61,660 nucleotides of DNA from Chytridium lagenaria (Eukaryota > Chytridiomycota > Chytridiomycetes > Chytridiales > Chytridiaceae), in assembly GCA_025449115.1 (NCBI GenBank), contig JAHLKC010000187.1, forward strand, positions 1-61,660, in the 5' to 3' direction. The translations under genes were made by a program, and so were the position numbers. Of this stretch, positions 47,001-58,783 are shown one piece after another. Position 1 is the stretch's first letter; every line of letters begins with the position of its first letter. Below the pieces are notes generated by a model that had not been told where the DNA came from, ran no database searches, and saw only the letters and a program-made list of their open reading frames with translations.

Positions 47001-50000
47001 AGCTCATGGAGCTGCTTATTGAAGCGAGCGCTTGAGCGCTTGCCGTTTCGGAAAAAGTTGATTTGGTCGTTGAAAGCGATGATGAAGCGTCTGAAATAGA
47101 CGTAGATGAATATGTAATTTCCGAGATAATTGATGTAGACCCTAACGTAAGCGCGGTTGAATCTAATTTGATTGATTGGACTAAAGACGTGACTGCCTCT
47201 ACGGTCACCTCCGCAGTAGATAATATTGTTGACGAAATTGTTTCTGTTTCCGTTGCTGCTGACGACGTGAGGCCCGTTGAAGCTGATGAAGATATCGATA
47301 AGCTAGAAGTTGATGCTCCAGTGGAGGTCAAAAAAGACTCTGAAAAGCTCAATGCTGACCCTAAATTCGTCAACAACGTGGAGCTAGTTGAAGTCGATAA
47401 AGAGTTGGATGTTGTTGTGGCAATGGAAGTCGACAAAGACTCTGAAAAACTTGACTCTGACCCCAAACTCGTTGAGGATGTCAACGTGTTTTCTGTTACT
47501 GTCGACGTCAAATCAAAGGAGGTCGATGAACCATCTAAAGAGCTGATAGTGGGTACTGGCTCTGTATTTGTAGACGGCGTTGAGCTTATAGAACTTGAAC
47601 CCAAACTCGTTGAAGATGTCAACGTGTTTTCTGTTACTGTCGACGTCACACCAAAAGAGGTCGATGAACCATCTAAAGAGCTGATAGTGGGTACTGGTTC
47701 TGTATTTGTAGACGGCGTTGAACTTATAGAATTGATGAATGCCCAAAGAGGTTGACGTGATGAATGTAGCGGATGTCGATGAGGCTCTAAAAGGGTAGAG
47801 GTCGTTATATGTAATGAAGCTACCTCAGTCATCATCAACGTGGAAACGATAGCGGATGTTGATGAGGACTCTAACAAGCTGGAAATTTCATCTGCACTCG
47901 CGACATTGGTGGTAGATGAATATCGTGTATCTATAGATGTCGTGACAGAGCCTACTGGCGGAGTGGTGGACGACATACTGGTAGACGTGGTCTGAGACTT
48001 CAAGTCACTGAAGATCTGGGAGTCATCACTTGGAAACACTAGAGAAACAGCTGACGTCGAAGTATCGACCGTCGTATTGTCTCTAATGTTGAAATAGCTG
48101 AAGTTGCGCCATCAGATGACGCGGTACTGACCAAAAAATTGAGTTCCAATGGAGCTTAAAACAGATGTATCTGTCCCAGATATGAACAGAGTGAAACTCG
48201 AAACTGTAGGCTGAGAGCTTTCCGAAGAAGTCGTAGAAGGTGCAGTTGAAATAACATCAATGCTTAATGCAATGAGAGTGGATGAGTCTGAAGAAGATGT
48301 CATCCGATCTGCCGACAGGCTCTCGCTCGCTACCAACGGACTTGATGCCGATACGCTTTGTGAGGCAAAAGATGATAAGGAGCTGGCTGGCTCCAGGGCT
48401 GTTGCTGATGTTAAGTGCGATGCAGACGCTAATGGCAGATCGGAAGGCACAGACAATGTGTCTACCATTGACGTTGACAATAAGCTTGTTACTAAGCTAT
48501 TTTGAGAGGTGGAAGCCGCTTCCGCTAGATCAATTAAGCTAGTCGAGCTTAAATATGATGTAGGTTGCTCCACCATTATAACGTCATTTGTTGAAACAGA
48601 TTCTGGAAACGACGTTGACGGAACAGATACTGCGTCGAACGAAGATGTCATCGTTTCCACCAAACTCGTCACATCCGTCATCGATGACGACGTGGTTGAG
48701 ACGTGTATACTTTCCTCACTTAGGCTGGATTGAGTCATAATTCTGACTGTATCTACGTGACTGGTGAGAAAAGCGCTGTTCTATGCGAATTATATTACCT
48801 AAGGTTGCGGACGAGGTTTCTAAATCTTTTAGAGGCGAAATCGTCTGTACCAGAGAATTGGCTGTGCTCTCTAACGTTGACGGTTTTGGTGTCCGACGGC
48901 TCCAGCAATTTTTCCGAAGATGCAGTCAGCGTGGCGTAATCTCTTGAAGTATCTCCTGAGGAATATGGAGTCTCGGTAATAGCCGTAGGGCTCGAAAAAT
49001 ATTCTGTAATCGACGGCGTCTCGGAAGTGGCAATCGTCTCAGTTGTTAAGATTGTAGCGGTGTCTGAGTCTGTGATGATTGAAGGGGTGTCTAAGTCTGT
49101 GGAAGTCGTCACCGTCGAGCTCTCCACGTTTATCTCCGAAAAAGGGCCTAGAGAATTGGCTGTGATCTTTAGCGTTGCCGACTCTGTCTCGGTAGGCTCC
49201 AGCAGGTTTTCTGAAAATGTAGTCCACGTGGCATAATCTTTTGTAGTATCTGCCGAGGAATATGAGGTCTTGTTATAGCCTCAGAGCCAAAAAAGATTCT
49301 GTGATCGACGCCGTCTCGGAAGTGGCAATCGACTCAGTTGTTAAGATTGTAGCGGTGTCTGAGTCTGTGATGATTGAAGGGGTGTCCAAGTCTGTGGAAG
49401 TCTTCACCGTCGAGCTCTCCACGTTTGTCTCCGAAAAAGGGCCTAGAGAATTGGCTGTGATATCTGCTGAGGAATATGAGGTTTCTGTTATAGCCGCAGG
49501 GCCTGAAGAAGATTCTGTGATCGAGCCGTCTCGGAAGTGGCAATCGACTCAGTGATTAAGATTATAACAGTGTCTGAGTCTGTGGAAGTCTTCACCGTCG
49601 AGCTCTCCACAGTTGCCTCGGAAAATGAGCCTTCCATCGAAGTGTCACTTAAGGTAGCTAAGTCTGTTGAAGCTTCCAACGTCAAACTCTTCTCCGTGTT
49701 CTCCGATATCGTAGAAGTGTCAAGCTCGACACGACTCGTTATCTCCTCCACCGCCCTACTCTCAACACTAGTCTCCTCAGCAACAACAGTCGTCACATCC
49801 ACAGACGAAGCAGGGGGAGATTCCTCCGTACTTCTATCAAACAATGTGATGACAGGCAGTTCTGTCATAATTGATGCGTCTGCGGTCCTCGAGTCTGCGT
49901 AAGTCCATGTCGAGGTAGCAGAAATTAAAATCGTTTCAGAGGTGGAAAGGGGTGGGTCGGTGAGAGTAAAGAGTTCGTGGAGGAGTGGTAAGTAGCCGGT

Positions 50001-53000
50001 AAAGTTAAAGAAACATGCTCTGCCAAAGACAGTGTTGAGGGAGCCTCGGAGCTTGACTCACGACCCACACCAAATAAATTCGTGGGGTTTTCCAGTTTCG
50101 TAGCTGCTTCAGCATGTGATTCGGATAGAGTATCAAGCGTCGCCATGGTAGTATCTATCGCCGAAGACAACTTCTGTTTCATGATAGCATCACTTTCACT
50201 ATTGATAGCTTTCGGTGACAACGTGTACGATGATGTGACCTTCAACGACGACGAAGAGTCCAAAAGAGAACTCAATGCCTCTACATAGATGGAGTTTTCA
50301 GTTGAAGTGAAATCTGTCGTAGTAAACAGCGTGCTCGACGGAGATTCTTCTTCGGTGAGTCTAGACAGAGCTCCACTTGGTAAAGGCTCAGTATATGTTG
50401 AAGTCAACGCAGTCTCAACATCATTCGTCGAAATCGTCACACTCACAGGAGCCGTTGAAGATTTAGTGACAGGATCGCTCGTCTCTGTTTCCGAGATCTT
50501 AGTGGAGTATGACGATGAGAGAGTACCTTCTGTCATACTTATGTATGAGGCAGACTCTGGCACAGCTTCCTCGCTTTTAACTTCGGCACGTATAGACGTA
50601 GCATCCCCTGAAAAATTCTCAAGTGAAGGGGTGACTGACGAAACAAATGACGTGATATCATGGTCAGAATATTCAGAGGCACGAGTCGTCAAACTGGATG
50701 TTGGTGTGTCTTGGGTTTCTATATTGTTTTCTTTTGCGTGTCCGCTGCGGTTATAGTGAAGGAAAGACTTTCCTGCGACTGAGAAATCAACCGATTTTCA
50801 TCCGAGGTTGATGGCATATGATCATTGGCCGCAGACTGGGTTTTTAGCGTGGTTGCGGTGTCCGTTGAAAAGGCCATAGTCTCAGTAGTAGTTGAAAATT
50901 TCGGCGTGACAAAGAGGCCGTGTTGATGTCAGAGGCTGTTGCGGTGACGTGATTAGTGGACGACATTTCTACCGCCTCGCTTTGTGCTGTCACTATAGCA
51001 ATGGTGGCGACATTGGTTTCCTTGGAAGTAGTAAGCTTACTGGAAGCCTCTGTGAGTGAATTAATATGGGCGCTCTGCACCACGCTTCTTTCCTCCATGG
51101 CGTTGGGTGTTGAAACCCATGAGGAAAATGCCCCTTCAAAGGATGCCGAAAAATCCTTGGAGGTTGAAGACAGCGTGTCAACCTTCTGTGCATCATTAAC
51201 GGAAGTCTCTTGGATACTAGTAGCTTCCGATGCAGACGTTATATGAGCTAGTAGGCTCTCAGGCGTTACCGAGAATGAAGACGATTCTGATGCTTGAGAG
51301 CTTGAATATAAGATCCCACGCCAATTGAGATATCATCTGTCGGAACCTCTTCGATTTTTTGTATCGATTCCGACGACGTCATTTGCATGCTGTCACCTGT
51401 CGGTGTTTGCGACTGCTCCGAAAAACTTGAGATCTCCGTATTATCTGAACCATCTACCCCTTTTCGAGAAAATGAAGAAACTTCACGCGTGGAAGGTGCG
51501 TTATGACTGATAACGGACTCTGCCTCGTCATTTGCAGGAAAATTAACGGTTCGTACGGCTTCATGATGGTCGGTTGAGTCCATGTTCGCATTTTCTGTTG
51601 TATAAGCACGGGATGACTCATGCGCATCTGTTACCGTCTGCGACTCCTCCGTCCCGGGAAACCCTCTGTTGAATGAAGATGAGTATATTTCCACTGTTTC
51701 GGTAGGTAGGAACCCGTTCTGAGTATATTTTCTTCGCTGCTTATGGCCACTCTATTGAGAGATGGGTCTGACAGAGTTATACCATCTGACGTCCATTTAT
51801 CAACAAGTCCCACGTACTCGTCACCATCGATTCTTTTAATGACAAGGTCAGATCACTCTCTAACGATATGGTTTCTGTTGTCTTGGTTTCCTCCAGTACT
51901 GAAGAAATGAACATCGTCTCTTCAAGACTTCCGCTTTGGGTCTCTTGACCAAGCGGCGTGTTATTCTCCACACCATTTGCTTCTGTTCTCGTTGGTTCAG
52001 CGGATGTAAATTCCGCACCCGTCGTGCCCCGTCTTGTCAGTTCTTCGGTAACTGACGCTGCTGTCACTTCCTCCGTGGAAGCTTCTGCAATTATATTAAT
52101 CGTAGAGAATTTGGATAAAATCGTTTCCATGGCCGGTTGTGTCGATGATTCCACGTGAGAAGTTTCCCAAACTGTTGATTCTTTGGCTTTTAAATCGGAT
52201 ATCGGTATACTTTCATATGCGATATCAGATTTTAGGGTGCTTGCAATAATTGAAATCGTCTGTTCCGTAATTGAAATGGTACTTAAATCGCCTATCAAAT
52301 ATCGCATAAGCATGTCAGAGAAAAAAAGGTAGTAATACCTTCACCGTGATGGATGGTAGCTGAATAATCTACCGCGGGGCTCCGCCTTACGTGTCCCATC
52401 ACCGCTGAAGGACACCGTCTCAGCAGATGCAAATGACAGCAAGCTGTCCGTCCCAGTTGAAATAATCTCCGCGCCTGTCTCCTCAATTATTGAAGTAATA
52501 GAGAAATCGCTGAATGGTGTAGAGGTAGCTATTGACCCTTGTGCGCTGACAGATTCCGATTCTTCCAAAGTTGAGGTCATCCCTTCTGCACTTATCGACA
52601 GCGACTCATATGTATAGGAGGGAAAATACATAGAGCTTATAAATGACGGTTCCTCTACTCCGCTATTTTCCGTGATAACACCTAACGACGAAGTCTGCGT
52701 AGCTTCTGGCGGGTGCGATGATAGCGTAAGGTCATATAATCAGACGTTAGCGTAGGTACAGAAGTGACAGACTCCTTCAATTCCGCCGTGCTCGACAAAT
52801 TCACGATCGAGACTGTTGAATACGCTTCCGAGACGATTTCCGTTTCCTCGCTCATGGAAGACACAGTAGTCGTTGTTTCCACCAACTCACTCTGCAGGCT
52901 CATAAACGTAGCCGTCGTCTCCCATTTTCCTTCACTTGAATCTTCTACCATTGTCAAAGTACTCTCTTTCTGTCCTGTAGATTCTTTCTCAGTAGAAAAA

Positions 53001-54286
53001 CTCTGTCGTCGTCATTGTTGCATCATCCGACTGGGTCGTCATTAGAGACCTGATCTCCACAAATTCAGACGTTGGTGGAGAGGTGCCGGTTTCATCTGTT
53101 TGCAATGTATTCGCCAAGACGGAAACGCCGCCGTGTCGCTGATGAAGGAGGTGGCATTATCTATCGTCACATTAATAATTGCATTTGGAAGAACTGAAAA
53201 TCACCTTCAGCTAATTCGACCGTACGCGTAATCGTCATCGCAGTGGCTGTAACTTCTCTCCCTTCCAGTTCCCATATCCCCGCAGCAGAAGTGCTAGTGA
53301 AAAGCATAGAATCAACCTCTAACCCCTCTACAGTTCTCAAATCCGCGGTCGTCTGAGACGCGTCCAATGTACTTGAAGTCCCTGATGTTACGTCCCCACA
53401 TACTCAGAAGTATCTGATAAAGCATGTACACTTTTCGTCAACGTCGATTCTAACCCCTCTGTTTGGTGCATTTGCCTGGTCTCCAAAATGGAGGTATCCA
53501 ACGCCACGGTGAGGGTGTCATCACGTATGGATGTCACCAATAATTCGCCTACGCTCGTTGAAGCCGTCGACTCCCACTCCCAGTCGCCGCTTGTTAATTT
53601 TTCAGCTGAATCAACAGCATCAGTCGCAAAACTACCGTTCGAAGGCTCAACCGTGGTCACTTCCTCCAGAGGCGATGCAGAAATCATCAGATTCGTTTTC
53701 GGCCACGCCAATTCATCTGAAATAGGTAGCGTAATTGTCTCCGGCGTTAAAATAGTATCGGGGGTATCTTCCACAGCTGAAAGTGTCTTGCCATCCGCAT
53801 CTCCGCCATGCGATAATGTGATAGTGTCACCTACAACTACTCATTAACGCAAGTCGTAAAATGAACACTTACTCTCGGATCCAATGATGATATTGCTGCT
53901 CGTCTGCTTTTGTTCATTCGTAGAACTAGAATCCAGCGTCGTACTTTCCTCCGTCACTACGGCTCCCATCTCTTCAACACGAATGGTCGTCACACTCTCT
54001 GCCGCTAAAGCTGCCGTGGATAAAGACTTAACATCCGTCACATCAGGCTCCATACCCATTCCATCTACAGACAGAAACACAAAGCTCAGTTGAAAACCCC
54101 TTATCATTACCGTAAAACATCGTTCTTACCATCCCCATCCCTCTTCCCCATCTTCACCCCCAGCTCCAATGGATAGGACCTTCTCCAACCTCGTCGTCCT
54201 ATAATAGCCCCCCAGACAACCCATAATAGCAACACCCAAATCATCATCCACAACAATCGGTTACGGCGGCCTCGCATGACGTTCAT
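41087..54286 (-). CDS. Giant Ser/Thr-rich surface receptor-like protein with IPT/REJ segments, GPS-like motif and one TM
   Basis: Read 5' to 3' on the minus strand. The ATG at 54286 begins NVMRGRRNRLLWMMIWVLLL, a signal anchor. An intron at 54065-54129 leads to about 7.5 kb of Ser/Thr-rich mucin-like coding sequence (54.06 to 46.5 kb) with in-gene repeats. A Cys-rich segment follows near 45.8-46.0 kb (CNVCNGSGTTC), then an IPT/TIG-like segment (FTGSNFFPFYGNSARCVF), REJ-like segments (GALNPGAVYCVGV), a GAIN-like stretch and a GPS-like motif at about 42092-42226 (WTTRSC, CSCDRVGYFVVG). One TM lies at about 41900-41974 (GVILGATFGTLFIAILATGL). A 266-residue tail repeats NNYAP and PMERG. At least 20 frame changes occur, always keeping the same character afterwards. 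Joining all parts into one gene is inference; it could be two. Adhesion or mechanosensing is a guess from polycystin/REJ families. Confidence 0.6.
47462..47737. repeat. Two tandem 138-bp repeats in the mucin-like region
   Basis: The unit beginning CCCAAACTCGTTGA at 47462 recurs at 47600, exactly 138 bp (46 codons) later, almost identical. It encodes the repeated TSSLDGSSTSF and TVTENTLTSSTSLG on the minus strand. Confidence 0.9.
49030..49625. repeat. Three direct repeats in the mucin-like region, spacing 295 and 215 bp
   Basis: GCAATCG(T/A)CTCAGT starts at 49030, 49325 and 49540. The first two copies are nearly identical for about 140 bp (TCTGTGATGATTGAAGGGGT, TCCGAAAAAGGGCCTAGAG); the third is shorter. 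Neither spacing is a multiple of three, so near-identical repeats fall in different frames. Confidence 0.85.
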
Positions 54287-54824
54287 GGTGATGGCGTGGG
54301 GAGGTACAATGCATGGAGTAATGGATGGTGGGAGCGACTTGTCAACGTGTGCAATTGTCAAATTGCTATTTTTTTGTCTAAGTTTGGTGTGCTATTACTT
54401 TTATCAAGACGGAGTGGACGAAGCAAAAGTAGCATTCCATCGAGTTGGCAATGTCGACATCGCTCCTTTAGACGTTTGACACATAAATATTTCACAAACA
54501 TCAAAGACTCAATCCCGTTCTTCTCCCAAAAAAGTCTTGGTCCATATACACATGCAAAGCACAAAAAGCTAGAAAAGCAAAGACTGATTCTCATGTCAAT
54601 AAACACACCAAAGTGCAACCATCTTTGTTCCAATTCTTAAAACAGCAAACAAACACAGGTTGATTTGGCAAGGGTCGTCTTGTGGGGTCGGTGAAGGATG
54701 AAGGGGTGTAAAGTCGGCACAGAAAATCCGGGAAGATTCAAACGAATAAAACAAAATATAGAAAACCCAGCAACGGAGATAAAGGAAACAAGCCCCCAAA
54801 TCCTCGCTACAAGACTTCTCATAT
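54287..54824. other. Intergenic between the giant gene and RPL8
   Basis: Promoter of the giant gene and 3' flank of RPL8. No gene seen. Confidence 0.5.
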
Positions 54825-55672
54825 TTACTCCTTGACCTTCTTGGATCCACGGAGCAAACCAGTCCTCCTGGCCGCAATAAGACCAACCTTCTGTCCAGGG
54901 GGCGCGTAACGGGACACGGTCGAGGCGTGACCAATGTGCTGGTGGTTACCACCACCGTGGGGGTGATCAACGGGGTTCATGGCAACACCACGAGTCTTGG
55001 GCCAGGTGTTCCTCTTCACACGGAACTTGTGGTGCGCAGCACCAGCCTTAAGGAGGGGCTTGTCAATACGACCTCCACCGGCGACGATGCCAACGGTGGC
55101 ACGGGCCTCAGAGGCGACGAGCTTCTTGGCACCAGAGGGGAGCTTGATGCGGGTGGTGCCGTCGTCGGTGTTGTGGCCGATGACAGTGGCGTAGTTGCCG
55201 GAGACACGGGCAAGGGAGCCACGGTCACCGGTGCGGGACTCGACGTTGCAGATGATGGTACCTTCGGGCATCTGACCGACGGGGAGAACGTTGCCGACGT
55301 TAAGGGTGGCTATTATTTACAAAAAGTCAGTCATTCCTTTGGCACGTTCCAACAATCCAAGCACAAATTGGCAATGAAGGGCATATACACACCCTTCTTT
55401 CCAGCGTAGATGAACTGTCCAGTGAAAAGTCCCTCAGACGCAATGAAGGTCTCCTCGTGCTGCTTGAACCGGTAAGGGTCCTTGAACACGACCTTGGCAA
55501 GGGGAGCACCACGACCAGCATCGTGGACGATCTCCTTGACGATTCCACGAATGTATCCGTGACGTTCGGCGTAGTCAATCGAGCGGTACTTGGCAGCACC
55601 CTGACGCTTCTTAACGTGCGCCTTGAAAATGCCACCAGCACCCTTCCTCTGAGCACGGATGACGCGACCCAT
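54825..55672 (-). CDS. 60S ribosomal protein uL2 (RPL8)
   Basis: Large-subunit ribosomal protein next to the peptidyl-transferase centre. Two exons (55393-55672 and 54825-55309) join in phase (GGA AAG AAG G|CC) to 254 residues, the normal length. The N-terminus is [20 protein letters not shown]. Landmarks are [53 protein letters not shown] (with the conserved His of the central loop) and the C-terminal [12 protein letters not shown]. The intron (55310-55392) has GT..AG ends. No frameshift is present despite several G and C runs. Confidence 0.97.
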
Positions 55673-56845
55673 TTACTATTGAGAAAGAGGGGTTAGCAGT
55701 CCGAATGCAAAGCTTCCATATTGAGAGTGGCGATGGTGAGGGCAAGAAAGTCTAATTGTCGTATCCTTTGCTCGTTTTCTTCTTGTAGTATGTCCCTACT
55801 CGCAAGATCGCTCCCAACCACTCTTTCCAGCATGCCATACACACGACATCACCTCCGGAATCACCCAAATTAACAGCCAACCACTCCTCCGTCGAGCGAT
55901 GCCAACAATCAGAGGTCCATTCCCTCCTCTCTATTAACGACAAACCCCCATCCCATCCATCCCATCGCATCTCCCCCACCATCCATCTGCATCCATCCAT
56001 CCATCCATTCGATGCAGAATCCAGCATAGCTCCGATCCGTCATGTCGTTTGGTTCCAGATTTGCCACTGTCCTCGGCCGTCATCATCGATGGGTGAAGGG
56101 GTCTCGACTTGATACTGACTCTGATTATTGGGGGTTCGAAAAGAATTGGCGCAAAATTTTCATACGACGTATTTGGGCGGGCAGCGACGGAGCGTGTAAC
56201 GTTGACAAGGCTTAGCGTCGATGGAGATGGCCGTCGGTGCATCGCGTTTATCGGTGTGGTTTCGCGGTAATGGTTGATGAATGGAAAGAATACGGAATTA
56301 AGTTCTAATGAAGATTACTTCGAAGCTTAACTTTTATAGTATTAACAATAAAATAAACTCTAAAAGGTAAAAAGTGATTATATTTTGTTTAGGGCATAGT
56401 AGCGATAGATAGATTTTCAAGCTTACTTCAAAATGCCTACCAAGCATCAGTGTTTTATGAAATATGCTTTGTGTGAAATGTACCAATGGACGCCAGAAAG
56501 ATGACTACAAATGATTTTTCTTGGATGTGTGCATATATAGTGGATTAAGGCATACGAAACACTATATGTTTTTATGAGTTAGTAGCCACATTGAATTCGC
56601 GCGAACAGCGGTGTTTCTCAAAGCACGGCCAGGTCCGCCGTTGTCAGTTCTCAAGGTGGCAGGCATGTCATAGCAACACCACCCTTGTCCTCACAAATAT
56701 GACAATTCCCAAACGCCAGGCCTGCCATTCATAAACTCACTAAGAGAATATATAAGCTCGCAAAAAAACATACACCAGTATGCATCGACGGAGACCGAAA
56801 GAGAATCCCTTCACTACATCATCATCATCATCCATCATCCACGCC
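55673..56845. other. Intergenic between divergent RPL8 and peroxidase genes
   Basis: Presumed promoters of both genes. A (CATC)n tract lies near 55988-56008. No convincing gene. Confidence 0.5.
56749..56756 (+). promoter_or_regulatory. TATA box of the heme-thiolate peroxidase gene
   Basis: TATATAAG at 56749-56756 places transcription start near 56780. That makes the ATG at 56780 unlikely to be used and favours the one at 56846. Confidence 0.5.
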
Positions 56846-57774
56846 ATGCTCCTTCCCCTCCTTTTTTTGATATCACACCCTCTCTTCGCCGTCTCTTTCC
56901 CTCAACCTCAATCTATCGAACTCATCACCCCAACCGGCTCCCCCTCCGACTTTTCCCACCACATCCCCACAGACCCCGTCAACCGCTCCCCATGTCCCTT
57001 CACCAACGCCCTCTCCAATCACGCCCTACTCCCACGCACAAACATCACCCACAATCAAGTCCTCAACGTCCTCACAACCGCCCTCAAACTCTCCACGCCC
57101 TCAGCGCTGGTGTTCGCGGATCAAGCAATGAGCGTCGGAGAACATGGAAGCGCCGATCTATGGATGATGCAACGCCACGGCGCTATTGAACATGATGCGA
57201 GTTTAACAAGAGATGACGCGGCGTTAGGGGATGCAGTTGACGTGAACCGAACGTTGTGTACGTTCACAACCATTACTCTTTCTAACTATTATTCTCAGAC
57301 TCTCAATTCCGCTCCATATCCTCCAGTGGCACCCACATCACCCTCCCTGAACTTCTCGCCTTCCGCTCCTACCGAGACCGCGACTCGCGTCTCCGCAACG
57401 CCAACTTCACATACGGCCCAAAGGAAGCGTTCACGGCGTACGGGGAAACGGCGTTGTTGTTTTTAGTGTTGAGGGAGGATGCAGAGTTGAGTGCGATGGA
57501 TGAACGACAGAGAGGGATGAGAGTGGATTGGTTGGATATGTTGATACTTGAGGAGAAGATGCCGGTGGAGTTGGGGTGGAGAGCAAGGGAGGTAGGGTTT
57601 TTGGAGACTTTGGAGTTGACGGGGTATATGAGGGGAAGACGGCGGGTTTGGTGTGAGGAGATGGAGGAGTTCGACTTTTTGCGTGTATGGCCGTGGGTTT
57701 TTTTCCAGTCTTTTTCGTGGCTTCGACCTTTTTCGTATATCAAGATAAGCGTGTACTTCAAAGCAATGAAATAA
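56846..57774 (+). CDS. Secreted heme-thiolate peroxidase (chloroperoxidase/peroxygenase family), one frameshift
   Basis: These fungal enzymes use a Cys-ligated heme and H2O2 to halogenate or oxygenate substrates outside the cell. From the ATG at 56846 the signal peptide is MLLPLLFLISHPLFAVSF. The family signature follows: RSPCPFTNALSNHALLPR, whose Pro-Cys-Pro carries the proximal heme ligand, then ADQAMSVGEHGSADLWMM and IEHDASLTRDD, the Glu-His-Asp acid-base motif of the short peroxygenases. The frame shifts near 57320, where one extra C in CC after TAT would restore it. The rest reads LPELLAFRSYRDRDSRL, NFTYGPKEAFTAYGETALL, EKMPVELGWRAREV and ends at 57774. Length of about 310 residues fits the family. 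Single exon. Confidence 0.82.
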
Positions 57775-57896
57775 GATGCAAAGATCAAGAATATAAAGAA
57801 GTCTTTTCATTTTTTGGTTTGGTTGGATGCGATAAGATTCATAAGAAACACGATATGCGCAAGAACATGTATAAAGAAACAAAATAAGAAAGAAAA

Positions 57897-58591
57897 TCAA
57901 GCTCCCTCCACCTGACTCCTCGCTACAACAACAGGACACCTGCAATGCCTCACAACATGATCCGACACAGACCCCAACAGCACTTTACGAACGCGTCCTA
58001 GGTTACGGGACCCCACAATGACGAGATCTGCGTTCAGTTCCTCGGATTTATGGACAATGGCTTCACGGGGGTCACCGATGAGAGCGATGGAACGAACGCG
58101 GTATTTGTAGGGCGGGAGAGCATCGGCGAACGCGCGGACGGTGGTATGAGCGCTGTATTTTCTCTGTTGAAAAAAGCAGATGAGCACGGCTTTGATAACC
58201 AAAGAGAGACTTACTGCATCTTCAATCTCTTGTGGAAGTTTGGCGTGAGGTCTTGCGGCTAAATACCGATCATAAGAACACGATAAGAGTGTGTACGGGG
58301 GACAAGTACTTACAAAGTAAGATGATTTGATCAGTTTCTGGACGGATGATGTTGGTGACTGCCCATTCGAAGGCTTGTTTAGATGCGGGCGTGGCGTCAA
58401 CGGCTATGACAACAATTCTGTCTGCTGGGGTTGGGTTGGGATGAATGGTAGAGTCGTGGAGTGATCCTGTGATGTCCTCATGGAGGATGGTTGGGTTGGG
58501 AGGTGAGGTTTGAGCGAGTAGCGTCCATCTTTGAGTTAAGTTTTTTTTTAGATTGGGGTTATGGTGTAAAAGAGTGGGGTGAGGACTTACT
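57897..58591 (-). CDS. Universal stress protein (UspA family)
   Basis: Nucleotide-binding-type USP fold, a cytosolic stress-related protein. Exons 58314-58528, 58215-58258 and 57897-58163 join in phase. An upstream exon ending at 58591 supplies CDYKGQE, but its start codon was not found. The first strand is ADRIVVIAVDATPASKQAFE followed by WAVTNI. The C-terminal ATP-type motif is VIVGSRNLGRVRKVLLGSVS followed by DHVVRHCRCPVVVAR, the family G-2x-G-9x-G-S pattern. The AARPHAK-like exon between is short (44 nt). It ends 120 bp from the convergent peroxidase gene and is divergent from the phosducin-like gene. Confidence 0.85.
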
Positions 58592-58783
58592 CTTGACCTT
58601 TATAGTCGCATTGGAAGAATGAGCGTCGCGTGCTCACTAACTGACTCACTCTGCATCAGATGAAGTGCATGTTCTGACTCAAATTGTCACTTTCATTTTA
58701 TTATACTTTGTATGACCTTGTCAGTGCTACACAGAGTGTTGAAAAATTATTTCTTCCTTTCACCTGATAAACAAACCTCTGAG

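Noticed and set aside
47063..47755. Acidic Val/Glu/Asp-rich plus-strand frame of 230 codons
   Set aside because: It is the complement of the Ser/Thr-rich repeats; the minus strand has the signal anchor, TM and domain motifs in order.
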